A stretch of DNA of 5,618 nucleotides from Nitrospira sp. (GTDB lineage Bacteria; Nitrospirota; Nitrospiria; Nitrospirales; Nitrospiraceae), in the NCBI GenBank assembly GCA_029858925.1, contig JAOUEB010000109.1, forward strand, positions 1 to 5,618. Reading direction: 5' to 3'. Numbering within the stretch: position 1 is the first letter of the stretch; each line of letters begins with the position of its first letter. Positions 1-5,618 of this stretch are shown here, piece after piece. Made by a program: the position numbers and the translations under genes. The notes beneath the pieces are model-generated. The model made no database searches. It was not told the DNA's origin and was given only the letters and a program-made list of their open reading frames with translations.

Positions 1-501
1 ATCGAGATGTTGCGCGGAAATTTGGACACGCGGCTGAGAAAGCTTAAGGAAGGACAGTTCGACGCCATTGTGCTGGCCGCGGCCGGATTGCATCGGTTGG
101 CCTGGGCACAGGAGATTACCGAGTATCTGGATCCCGTTCTCAGTTTGCCGGCAATCGGACAAGGAGCGTTGGGCATCGAGGGGCGCAGCGACGACCAGTT
201 TGTGCGCTCCGTCTTGGAACTCCTCAACGATCGCACCACTGCGACGGCCGTCACGGCGGAACGGGCCTTCCTCGCTCGGCTGGAGGGCGGCTGCCAAGTG
301 CCGATTGCCGCTTATGCGACGCTGTCCAACGGGCAGTTGATGATGGATGGGCTCGTGGCGGGTGTTGACGGCAAGACCGTTCTTCGTGATCGAATTCAAG
401 GGAGCAGCCAAGAGGCGCACGCGTTGGGCGTGCAGCTGGCTGAACGGCTGTTGGCACGGGGCGGCGACAAGATTCTTCGTGATATTTACGGAACAGCCTG
501 A
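1..501 (+). CDS. hemC: Hydroxymethylbilane synthase (porphobilinogen deaminase), C-terminal part
   Basis: The enzyme joins four porphobilinogen units into the linear tetrapyrrole hydroxymethylbilane in the cytoplasm, the step before uroporphyrinogen III. The gene is cut by the left edge: the frame is open from base 1, with 166 residues before TGA at 499-501. The family is about 310 residues long, so nearly half is missing, including the N-terminal catalytic Asp region. Visible signatures are LRGNLDTRLRKL at bases 10-45, DAIVLAAAGLHRL just after, the QGALGIE motif, and GGCQVPIAAYA. The Cys of that last motif (codon 292-294) is the residue expected to carry the covalent dipyrromethane cofactor. 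The stop overlaps the next start by one base (TGATG), so translation is probably coupled to cobA-hemD, whose HemD half uses the HemC product. The ATG at 7 is internal (Met before LRGN), not the true start. The identity is very secure. Confidence 0.97.
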   Translation: MEMLRGNLDTRLRKLKEGQFDAIVLAAAGLHRLAWAQEITEYLDPVLSLPAIGQGALGIEGRSDDQFVRSVLELLNDRTTATAVTAERAFLARLEGGCQVPIAAYATLSNGQLMMDGLVAGVDGKTVLRDRIQGSSQEAHALGVQLAERLLARGGDKILRDIYGTA

Positions 502-2081
502 TGGCGGCGCCATGTTCGAAGGGCACAGTCTATCTGGTCGGGGCCGGTCCCGGCGATCCCAAACTCCTGACCCTTCGCGGAAAGGAATGTCTTGAGCAGG
601 CGGATGTGGTCCTGTACGATTATCTGGCCAATCCCGCCATTCTTTCCCATGCGCCGGATCATGCGGAGCGTGTGTATGTCGGGCGGCGCGGCAAAGGAAA
701 GTATCCCGCGCAGGACCAGATCAATCGGCTTTTGATCGAGCGGGCGCGGGATGGAAAAACTGTCGTGCGGCTCAAGGGCGGCGATCCCTTCGTATTCGGG
801 CGGGGCGGAGAAGAGGCGGAAGTGCTGGCGTCGGCTGGTATTGGGTTCGAGGTGGTTCCCGGCGTCACGGCCGCCGTTGCGGCGCCGGCCTATGCCGGAA
901 TTCCCGTGACCCATCGGACCTTGGCCTCCACCGTCACGTTCGTCACGGGGCACGAAGATCCGGACAAGCCGTCGACCGGAGTGGAATGGCCCAGACTCGC
1001 GACGAGTCAAGGCACGCTGGTCTTTCTCATGGGCATGAAAAATCTTCCGGCAATCGTTGCCAATTTGACGGCTGAAGGGCGGTCGCCGGCTACACCGGCG
1101 GCAATCATTCGCTGGGGAACCAGAGCGGCGCAACAGACGGTAGTTGGGACGCTCGCCGATATCGTCGGCAAGGCTGAGGCAGCCAAGATGGAGCCCCCGA
1201 CGGTGATTGTGGTGGGCGACGTAGTTCGACTCAGGCAGCAGTTGAACTGGTTCGAGCAGCGGCCGCTGTTCGGTAAGCGTGTCTTGATGACGAGGGCCAA
1301 GGAACAGGCGGCGGAACTGGCTGAGCAGTTGGCCGCCTATGGGGCCGAACCGGTTGAAGCGCCGACCATCCAAATCCTTCCACCTGACGATTGGACCGCT
1401 GTGGATCGGGCGATTGGGTCAGTCGGCAGCTATGGGTGGGTCATCTTTACCAGTGTGAACGGGGTGGGCCGGTTCATGAGCCGGCTGCGGGCGAATGGAT
1501 TGGATGCGCGCTGTCTGGCCGGCCGGCAGGTCTGCTGCATCGGACCTCGCACGGCTGAGGAGCTTGAAAAGTTCGGGGTCAAGGCGGATTTGGTGCCGGC
1601 CGACTATCAGGCGGAAGGAGTCATTGCGGCGTTGGGAAGGGAGGATCTGAAGCAGGCGCGGATTCTCATTCCACGCGCGGAGGTGGCGCGTGAGTTGTTG
1701 CCGGATGAACTGCGAGCCCGTGGCGCTCATGTCGATGTGGTGACCGTCTATCGTACGGTTACTCCAAGCGAGGACGGGCAAGGGCAGGGGGATGGATGGC
1801 GCAGGCAACTGATGGATCGGCAGATCCAGGTTGTGACGTTTACGAGCTCGTCCACGGTTCGCAATTTTGTCACGATGCTCGGTGGTGTGGAACGGGTGAG
1901 ACCGCTCTTGCAATCTGTCATAGTGGCTTGCATCGGCCCCATCACGGCCAAGACCGCCGAAGAATTCGGTTTGACGGTCTCGATCATGCCGGGAGAAAAT
2001 ACGATTCCGGCGCTGGTGGACGCGATTGTCCATTATTATGACGTGGGACGCAGGGAACAGGTCACAGCGGGCACGTCGTAA
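501..2081 (+). CDS. cobA-hemD: Fused uroporphyrinogen-III C-methyltransferase / uroporphyrinogen-III synthase
   Basis: This is a two-enzyme fusion of 526 residues. Residues about 8-250 are an SAM-dependent uroporphyrinogen-III methyltransferase (SUMT/CobA) that makes precorrin-2. Its motifs are VGAGPGDP at 13-20, VRLKGGDPFVFGRGGEE at 89-105, PGVTA at 120-124 and GIPVTHR at 133-139. Residues about 257-515 are HemD, which cyclises hydroxymethylbilane with D-ring inversion. It begins LFGKRVLMTRA and carries the weakly conserved HemD marks FTSVNGV, IGPRTAEEL, FTSSSTV and IGPITAKTAEEFG. The CysG-type precorrin-2 oxidase/ferrochelatase domain is absent, so siroheme synthesis would need another protein. 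The ATG at 501 overlaps the hemC stop and lies seven residues before the first conserved strand. There is only a weak GGAA upstream, which suggests coupling. This fusion is known from several phyla. The CobA half is certain; HemD is assigned by motifs, position and length. Confidence 0.95.
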   Translation: MAAPCSKGTVYLVGAGPGDPKLLTLRGKECLEQADVVLYDYLANPAILSHAPDHAERVYVGRRGKGKYPAQDQINRLLIERARDGKTVVRLKGGDPFVFGRGGEEAEVLASAGIGFEVVPGVTAAVAAPAYAGIPVTHRTLASTVTFVTGHEDPDKPSTGVEWPRLATSQGTLVFLMGMKNLPAIVANLTAEGRSPATPAAIIRWGTRAAQQTVVGTLADIVGKAEAAKMEPPTVIVVGDVVRLRQQLNWFEQRPLFGKRVLMTRAKEQAAELAEQLAAYGAEPVEAPTIQILPPDDWTAVDRAIGSVGSYGWVIFTSVNGVGRFMSRLRANGLDARCLAGRQVCCIGPRTAEELEKFGVKADLVPADYQAEGVIAALGREDLKQARILIPRAEVARELLPDELRARGAHVDVVTVYRTVTPSEDGQGQGDGWRRQLMDRQIQVVTFTSSSTVRNFVTMLGGVERVRPLLQSVIVACIGPITAKTAEEFGLTVSIMPGENTIPALVDAIVHYYDVGRREQVTAGTS

Positions 2082-2105
2082 AGCAGACGGTAGCAGAACA
2101 TTACA

Positions 2106-2113
2106 AGGGGAGG
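2106..2113 (+). promoter_or_regulatory. Strong Shine-Dalgarno site of the CBS-domain gene
   Basis: AGGGGAGGT lies within the 39-base gap after cobA-hemD and ends 7 bases before the ATG at 2121. It is the best-placed ribosome binding site in the window. It fixes the CBS gene start and rules out the nearby out-of-frame ATG at 2116. No convincing -35/-10 pair is seen in the gap, so it looks like an independent translation start inside a longer transcript. Confidence 0.75.
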
Positions 2114-2120
2114 TAATGGC

Positions 2121-2516
2121 ATGGTTCCAGTGAAGTCATTCATGATTCCACGAGAGAAATTCGTCACAGTGCCGCGGGATACTGATACGCAGACGGCTGC
2201 CCGTATCATGCGCGATCGAGGGATCGGCAGTTTATTCGTGACCAACGAGAAGGAAATTATCGGGATCTTGACGGACACGGATATGATGCGCCGGGTCGTC
2301 GCCGCCGGAGCGGATGCAACGAAGACCACGGTCGAGCAGATCATGTCGGCTCCCATTATGACCATTGAAGAGGGCAAAACGCTGCTCGACGCCAACGATT
2401 TGATGGCCAAATCCCATCTGCGCCATCTCGGCGTGACGCGCGAGGGCAAGCTGGTCGGCGTGATCTCCGTTCGCGATCTCGTCGTGTTTTTAACGAACCT
2501 TCCGCGAAAGAAGTAA
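2121..2516 (+). CDS. Stand-alone CBS-pair (Bateman module) protein
   Basis: This is a 131-residue soluble protein consisting almost entirely of two CBS motifs. CBS1 spans about residues 7-61 and ends in GILTDTDMMRRVV at 48-60. CBS2 spans about 74-126, opening with IMSAPIMTIEEG and ending in GVISVRDLVVFL at 113-124. The Gly-hydrophobic-Thr/Ser-x-x-Asp stretches (T51/D54 and S116/D119) are where CBS pairs usually bind the ribose and phosphate of adenine nucleotides such as AMP, ATP or SAM. There is no fused enzyme, transporter or DNA-binding domain, no signal peptide and no membrane segment, so any effect must come from ligand or partner binding. It sits between cobA-hemD and hemB with its own strong ribosome binding site, and its stop falls inside the hemB ribosome binding site. 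The fold is clear; the ligand and role in tetrapyrrole synthesis are unknown. IMPDH-like or hypoxic-response-type annotations given to such proteins would be over-reading. Confidence 0.92.
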   Translation: MVPVKSFMIPREKFVTVPRDTDTQTAARIMRDRGIGSLFVTNEKEIIGILTDTDMMRRVVAAGADATKTTVEQIMSAPIMTIEEGKTLLDANDLMAKSHLRHLGVTREGKLVGVISVRDLVVFLTNLPRKK

Positions 2517-2520
2517 GGAG
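2514..2520 (+). promoter_or_regulatory. Closely spaced ribosome binding site of hemB, overlapping the CBS stop codon
   Basis: TAAGGAG combines the TAA stop of the CBS gene with an AGGAG-like site. Only two bases (AT) separate it from the hemB ATG at 2523, tighter than the usual 5-9. The hemB start is supported independently by the conserved N-terminus MAFPIQRLRRLR. The arrangement suggests that ribosomes ending the CBS gene restart on hemB. Confidence 0.55.
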
Positions 2521-2522
2521 AT

Positions 2523-3494
2523 ATGGCATTCCCGATCCAGCGGTTGCGGCGCCTTCGGCAACATGAATCGCTCAGGCGGATGGTGCGGGAGACCGCCCTG
2601 TCTCCCGCCGATTTTATCGCGCCGTTTTTTGTCGTCGAAGGGCGGGGCCGGCGCGAAGAAATCGGCTCGATGCCGGGACAGTTCCGGCTCTCGATTGATC
2701 TGTTGGTCAAAGAAGCAGGCGAGATCAGCGCGTTGGGTATTCCGGCGATCATCCTCTTCGGCATTCCGGCGCAGAAGGATGAACGGGGCAGCGCCGGCTT
2801 GGACCCGAACGGCATCGTGCAGCGGGCGATCAAAGCGGTCAAAGAGCAGGCGCCGAACTTGATGGTCATTACCGATGTCTGCATCGATGAGTACACCAAC
2901 CATGGACATTGCGGGATCGTCAAAGACGGCAAGATTCTCAACGACGAAACATTGGATTGTCTCAGGACCATGGCCCGCACCCATGCTGCTGCAGGCGCCG
3001 ACATGGTGGCGCCTTCCGATATGATGGACGGCCGCGTGGCGGCCATCAGGAGCGAGCTGGACCAGGCCGGATTTTCCGATGTGCCGATCATGGCCTATGC
3101 GGCAAAGTTCTCATCCTGTTTCTACGCGCCGTTTCGAGACGCGGCCTTTTCCAGCCCGCAGTTCGGCGATCGGCAGTCGTACCAAATGGACCCGGCCAAT
3201 GCGCGCGAGGCCCTTCGCGAGATCGATCTCGACATTGAGGAAGGAGCGGATATCGTCATGGTGAAACCGGCCATGCCCTATTTGGATATCATTGCGGCCG
3301 CCCGCAGCCGAACGCTCCTCCCGATTGCCGCCTATCAAGTGAGCGGGGAATACAGCATGATCAAGGCCGCTGCAAAGGCCGGATGGCTTGATGAATCGCG
3401 CGCGATCATGGAATCGCTTTTGGCGATCAAACGAGCGGGCGCCGACCTCATCCTCTCCTATTTCTCCAAAGACGCCGTCCGGCTGTTGCATTGA
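2523..3494 (+). CDS. hemB: Porphobilinogen synthase (delta-aminolevulinic acid dehydratase)
   Basis: It condenses two 5-aminolevulinate molecules to porphobilinogen, the first common tetrapyrrole step, as a cytoplasmic homo-oligomer (usually an octamer). The 323 residues are full family length. The start gives the typical FPxxRLRRLR opening followed by MVRETALSPADFIAPFFV. The two Schiff-base lysines are visible: Lys195 in YAAKFSSCFYAPFRDA and Lys248 in MVKPAMPYLDI. The segment DIEEGAD at 237-243 matches where an acidic allosteric Mg2+ ligand sits in many bacterial enzymes. The active-site metal loop reads DVCIDEYTNHGHCG, with Cys120, Asp122 and Cys130. Classical Zn enzymes have Cys at all three places, and Mg-type enzymes have Ala/Asp/Asp, so this is a mixed motif. 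The gene follows the CBS gene by 6 bases and precedes ribF closely. It works upstream of HemC and CobA-HemD in the same pathway. The identity is secure; the metal used is uncertain. Confidence 0.98.
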   Translation: MAFPIQRLRRLRQHESLRRMVRETALSPADFIAPFFVVEGRGRREEIGSMPGQFRLSIDLLVKEAGEISALGIPAIILFGIPAQKDERGSAGLDPNGIVQRAIKAVKEQAPNLMVITDVCIDEYTNHGHCGIVKDGKILNDETLDCLRTMARTHAAAGADMVAPSDMMDGRVAAIRSELDQAGFSDVPIMAYAAKFSSCFYAPFRDAAFSSPQFGDRQSYQMDPANAREALREIDLDIEEGADIVMVKPAMPYLDIIAAARSRTLLPIAAYQVSGEYSMIKAAAKAGWLDESRAIMESLLAIKRAGADLILSYFSKDAVRLLH

Positions 3495-3502
3495 CCGTGT
3501 CC

Positions 3503-4450
3503 ATGAAGGTGACCCGAGGATATGTAGGCGAGGCCGTTCGTCCGTATCCTGTTGCGACAATCGGGAATTTCGATGGACACCATATCGGGCATCGCGCGCT
3601 GTTGCAGGCGGTATCACAGACTGCCCGCGAGGCCGGAGGAACGGCTCTGGCGCTGACGTTCGACCCGCATCCGGTGAAGATCTTGGCGCCGCACGTCGAT
3701 TTGAAGTTCTTGACCGGTCCGGATGAGAAACTTGCGCGGTTTCAAGCAGCAGGGATCGATGAAGTGGTGTTCTTGGAATTCAGCAGGACCTTTGCGATGC
3801 TGTCGCCTGACGCCTTTGCTGAGCAAGTGCTGGCACGAGGGCTAGGCCTGAAAGAATTGTTTGTCGGGCAGCATTTTGCCTTCGGACACAAGCGCGCCGG
3901 GAAGATTGACGATCTTGTCACATTGGGAGGCCGGTATGGATTCGTCGTCCATCCGATGGCTTCGGTGACGGCCTGCGGGGGTGTCGTGAGCTCAACAAGA
4001 ATTCGGCAACTCGTTCAGGCCGGCGATGTCGGTCAAGCGGCGCTTCTCCTCGGACACCAGTATGCGATGACCGGGGTGGTTGCTCCCGGCGCACAAAGAG
4101 GGCAGGCATTGGGGTGGCGGACGGCCAATCTTCCTGTGCCGTCTGATCGCGTCGTCCCAGCCGACGGAGTCTATGCAACCGTGGCTGTGTGGAACCAACG
4201 ACGCTACGATTCCGTGTCCTACATCGGCACGAGGCCTACGTTCGATGGGGGAGAACGGCTGCTCGAAGTGCATGTGTTGGATGATGTCCTCGATCTCTAT
4301 GGACAGCAGATGACCGTCGAGTTTATCGAGCTGGTCCGACCCGACATGGAATTCTCAGGAGCCGATGCCTTGAGCCGCCAAATCTCGCTCGATGTGGAGT
4401 CGGCCAGAATGATGTTGCGCAAGCATCACGACGCGATGGGGGAGCGATGA
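3503..4450 (+). CDS. ribF: Bifunctional riboflavin kinase / FMN adenylyltransferase
   Basis: It phosphorylates riboflavin to FMN and adenylates FMN to FAD in the cytoplasm. With the ATG at 3503 it is 315 residues, normal for the family, and begins MKVTRGY as RibF proteins commonly do. In-frame TTG 3491 (overlapping the hemB stop as TTGA) and GTG 3497 are alternatives; none has a clear ribosome binding site, so coupling to hemB is likely. The N-terminal nucleotidyltransferase domain (about 14-180) shows GNFDGHHIGH at 21-30, FDPHP at 53-57 and SSTRIR at 163-168. The C-terminal kinase domain (about 183-305) shows GWRTAN at 204-209, IGTRPTF, and LEVHVLDDVLDLYG with Glu255, expected to be the catalytic base. 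The usual GRxLGFPTAN signature is altered to GQALGWRTAN, but the Mg/ATP-binding Thr and Asn remain. The 3' end overlaps tilS by four bases. The identity is secure. Confidence 0.96.
   Translation: MKVTRGYVGEAVRPYPVATIGNFDGHHIGHRALLQAVSQTAREAGGTALALTFDPHPVKILAPHVDLKFLTGPDEKLARFQAAGIDEVVFLEFSRTFAMLSPDAFAEQVLARGLGLKELFVGQHFAFGHKRAGKIDDLVTLGGRYGFVVHPMASVTACGGVVSSTRIRQLVQAGDVGQAALLLGHQYAMTGVVAPGAQRGQALGWRTANLPVPSDRVVPADGVYATVAVWNQRRYDSVSYIGTRPTFDGGERLLEVHVLDDVLDLYGQQMTVEFIELVRPDMEFSGADALSRQISLDVESARMMLRKHHDAMGER
4438..4444 (+). promoter_or_regulatory. Purine-rich ribosome binding site before tilS, inside ribF
   Basis: GGGGGAG lies in the last codons of ribF and ends two bases before the tilS ATG at 4447. 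The spacing is short, as at hemB. Together with the ATGA overlap of the ribF stop, it supports coupled re-initiation and the choice of this ATG over the later in-frame GTG at 4519. Confidence 0.45.
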
Positions 4451-5618
4451 CCGTTGCGGAGACTGAAGCAGCGAACAGGATCGGACGGCAAGCGTGGCCG
4501 GCCCTGCTCCACCGGATCGTGAAGACGATTCGAGCGAGAGCACTGTTCGAGCCTGGGCAGCATCTTCTTATCGCCCTGTCCGGAGGCCCCGATTCAGTCG
4601 CGCTCCTGTCGCTCCTGAATCGGCTGCGGACCTCGTGGCGCCTGACCGTGAGTGCAGTCCATATTAACTATGGACTGCGCGGCAGTGAGTCGGAGGGCGA
4701 TCAAGCATTTGTGGAAACGCTCTGTAAACGGCTGGAGATTCCTCTCTATACGACGCGGCTCGATGTGAAGACGCGGGCAAGGGGGATCTCTCTGCAAGCG
4801 GCGGCCCGTGACTTACGGTACGGCGCCATGGCGGATATTGCCCGACGATGCGGGGCGGATCGGATTGCCGTCGGACATTCCGCCGACGATCAAGCTGAAA
4901 CGGTGCTCCTCTGGATGCTGCGCGGGGCGGGCTTGTCGGGCCTCTCCGGCATGCCGGCATGCCGGGACGGCGTCATCGTTCGGCCCCTGTACGAGACGAG
5001 ACGGAGCGACATCCTTACCTATCTTCAGCGTGAGGGGTTGTCCTTTCGTCGTGATTCCAGTAATGATAAACCGGTCTATTTGCGAAACCGAGTTAGACGA
5101 GAGATCATTCCTGTCTTGCAGGGGGTGGCGCCGTCGGCGGTGAAGGCCCTCTGTAGACTCGCTGATACCTGCCGTGAAGAAGACCGGTATCTCGATGAGC
5201 AGGTTGCTGCGCTATGTACTGGTCGGATCGATCGGCTGCCTGACGGCGGACAGGCAATCGACCGAGCCTTTTTGCGGGAACTGCCGCTCGCAGTGCAGCG
5301 GCGCCTGATCCGTTCATTGCTGCGGAAATGCAGTACATCGGATCGACCGCCGACTCTTCAGGCAGTTGAGCGTGTCCTTCAGGCAGTTGTGAAGAAGAGC
5401 AGGATCTCCAACATCGCCGTTCCATCAGGGTGTGTGATCGTTGACAAAGATTGCGTGCGATTCCTTCCTCCGACAGCACGGAAGCAGGCGCATGATAGGC
5501 GACCTCAGGCAGTTCCGACAGTTTTGCCGGTGCCGGGGATTGTCACCTGGGCTGCAACGGGGCAACGTATTCACGTGGAACGATCGCCACGGAAGGATAT
5601 CCATGGGACGGCCCATGA
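4447..5618 (+). CDS. tilS: tRNA(Ile)-lysidine synthase, N-terminal part (cut by the window edge)
   Basis: It attaches lysine, using ATP, to cytidine 34 of the CAU-anticodon tRNA(Ile), switching it from AUG to AUA decoding; the activity is essential in nearly all bacteria. The frame is open from the ATG at 4447 to the right edge: 390 codons plus two bases, without a stop. Complete TilS proteins are usually about 430-480 residues, so the C-terminal end is missing. The PP-loop ATPase motif SGGPDS is at residues 45-50. Other family marks are HINYGLRG at 72-79, SLQAAARDLRY, GHSADDQAET at 143-152, LRGAGLSGLSGMP, and SNDKPVYLRNRVRR at 205-218 (the SN...RNxxR motif). The region after about 230 is the more variable TilS-specific linker and C-domain. 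The ATG overlaps the ribF stop as ATGA. It gives about 20 residues more before the core than many homologues, so GTG 4519 remains a weak alternative. ftsH often lies near tilS in other bacteria, but that cannot be seen here. Confidence 0.95.
   Translation, partial: MTVAETEAANRIGRQAWPALLHRIVKTIRARALFEPGQHLLIALSGGPDSVALLSLLNRLRTSWRLTVSAVHINYGLRGSESEGDQAFVETLCKRLEIPLYTTRLDVKTRARGISLQAAARDLRYGAMADIARRCGADRIAVGHSADDQAETVLLWMLRGAGLSGLSGMPACRDGVIVRPLYETRRSDILTYLQREGLSFRRDSSNDKPVYLRNRVRREIIPVLQGVAPSAVKALCRLADTCREEDRYLDEQVAALCTGRIDRLPDGGQAIDRAFLRELPLAVQRRLIRSLLRKCSTSDRPPTLQAVERVLQAVVKKSRISNIAVPSGCVIVDKDCVRFLPPTARKQAHDRRPQAVPTVLPVPGIVTWAATGQRIHVERSPRKDIHGTAH
4652..4680 (+). repeat. Inverted repeat / potential RNA hairpin inside tilS
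   Basis: The arms 4654-4663 (GCAGTCCATA) and 4669-4678 (TATGGACTGC) are perfect reverse complements around a five-base loop, TTAAC. One G-T wobble and one more G-C pair extend the stem outward to 12 pairs. It lies about 205 bases into tilS, over the codons for SAVHINYGLR, a conserved stretch. No U-run follows, so it does not look like an intrinsic terminator. Confidence 0.7.
4946..4965. repeat. Perfect 20-base palindrome inside tilS
   Basis: The sequence is two copies of CCGGCATG followed by CCGG, and is identical to its own reverse complement over all 20 bases. As RNA it could fold into a stem of about 8 pairs with a four-base loop. It codes for SGMPACR at residues 167-173, just after the conserved LRGAGLSGL segment. 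The symmetry stops on both sides (T to the left, G to the right). Confidence 0.75.

Noticed and set aside
1082..1102. GC-rich inverted repeat with five-base loop (CGCCGG/CCGGCG core) in the cobA half
   Set aside because: The stem is short and made of common G+C-rich codons; no U-run follows, and it lies mid-gene, so neither a terminator nor a clear signal.
486..1373. Long antisense open frame (295 codons) opposite cobA-hemD
   Set aside because: It lies fully opposite a securely identified gene, its translation resembles no protein family, and long antisense frames are expected in G+C-rich coding DNA.
1419..2033. Antisense open frame of 204 codons opposite the HemD half
   Set aside because: The Arg/His-rich composition is typical of a reverse reading of a coding strand, and there is no family resemblance.
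2082..2120. Possible internal promoter in the gap between cobA-hemD and the CBS gene
   Set aside because: No convincing -35/-10 pair was found in the 39 bases or just upstream; only the ribosome binding site is supported.
2036..3091. Antisense open frame of 351 codons opposite the CBS gene and hemB
   Set aside because: It spans two real genes and their junction on the other strand, has low-complexity Arg/Ser-rich translation, and shows no domain; it is a shadow frame.
3218..3231. 14-base palindrome CGAGATCGATCTCG in hemB
   Set aside because: It encodes a conserved Glu-Ile-Asp-Leu stretch using common codons, and palindromes of this length are not rare enough to single out.
5356..5514. Recurring 11-12-mer CTTCAGGCAGTT (5356-5367, 5377-5388) and CTCAGGCAGTT (5504-5514) in tilS
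   Set aside because: The first two are in frame, encode LQAV seven codons apart, and fit a helical segment; the third is in another sequence context. There is no regular array or longer unit, so it is probably codon-driven coincidence.

Overview
The window is a compact block of bacterial housekeeping genes, all on the + strand and packed end to end. Five complete or partial genes have clear family identities and one more is a small CBS-domain protein. In order they are: the 3' part of hemC (hydroxymethylbilane synthase), a cobA-hemD fusion (uroporphyrinogen-III C-methyltransferase plus uroporphyrinogen-III synthase), a stand-alone CBS-pair protein, hemB (porphobilinogen synthase), ribF (riboflavin kinase/FAD synthetase), and the 5' part of tilS (tRNA(Ile)-lysidine synthase), which runs off the right edge. 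There are no tRNA or rRNA genes, mobile elements, CRISPR arrays or clear terminators. The longest non-coding gap is 39 bases, between cobA-hemD and the CBS gene.

The genes look like one operon. hemC and cobA-hemD share one base, ribF and tilS overlap by four, the CBS gene and hemB are 6 bases apart, and hemB and ribF are 8 bases apart or overlap, depending on the ribF start. The only gene with a well-placed Shine-Dalgarno sequence is the CBS gene; the others probably rely at least partly on translational coupling. No promoter is visible, so transcription probably starts upstream of the window, where a hemA-type gene would be the natural expectation (inference).

Functionally, HemB makes porphobilinogen, HemC polymerises it to hydroxymethylbilane, and the HemD half closes the ring to uroporphyrinogen III. 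The CobA half methylates that product to precorrin-2, opening the branch to siroheme, cobalamin or heme d1; the unmethylated product goes on to heme. RibF supplies FMN and FAD. TilS modifies the AUA-decoding tRNA and is unrelated to cofactor synthesis. The CBS protein is the one member without a known job; an adenylate-sensing regulatory role is a guess from its fold.

The DNA is G+C-rich. The gene order hemC / cobA-hemD / CBS / hemB / ribF / tilS and the protein style suggest a Nitrospira-like bacterium (Nitrospirota), but this is an impression from the sequence alone. The region is core-genome in character. The points most worth a second look are a mixed Cys/Asp/Cys metal motif in HemB, altered residues in the RibF kinase signature, the CBS gene's place inside a heme operon, and two strong inverted repeats buried in the tilS coding sequence.
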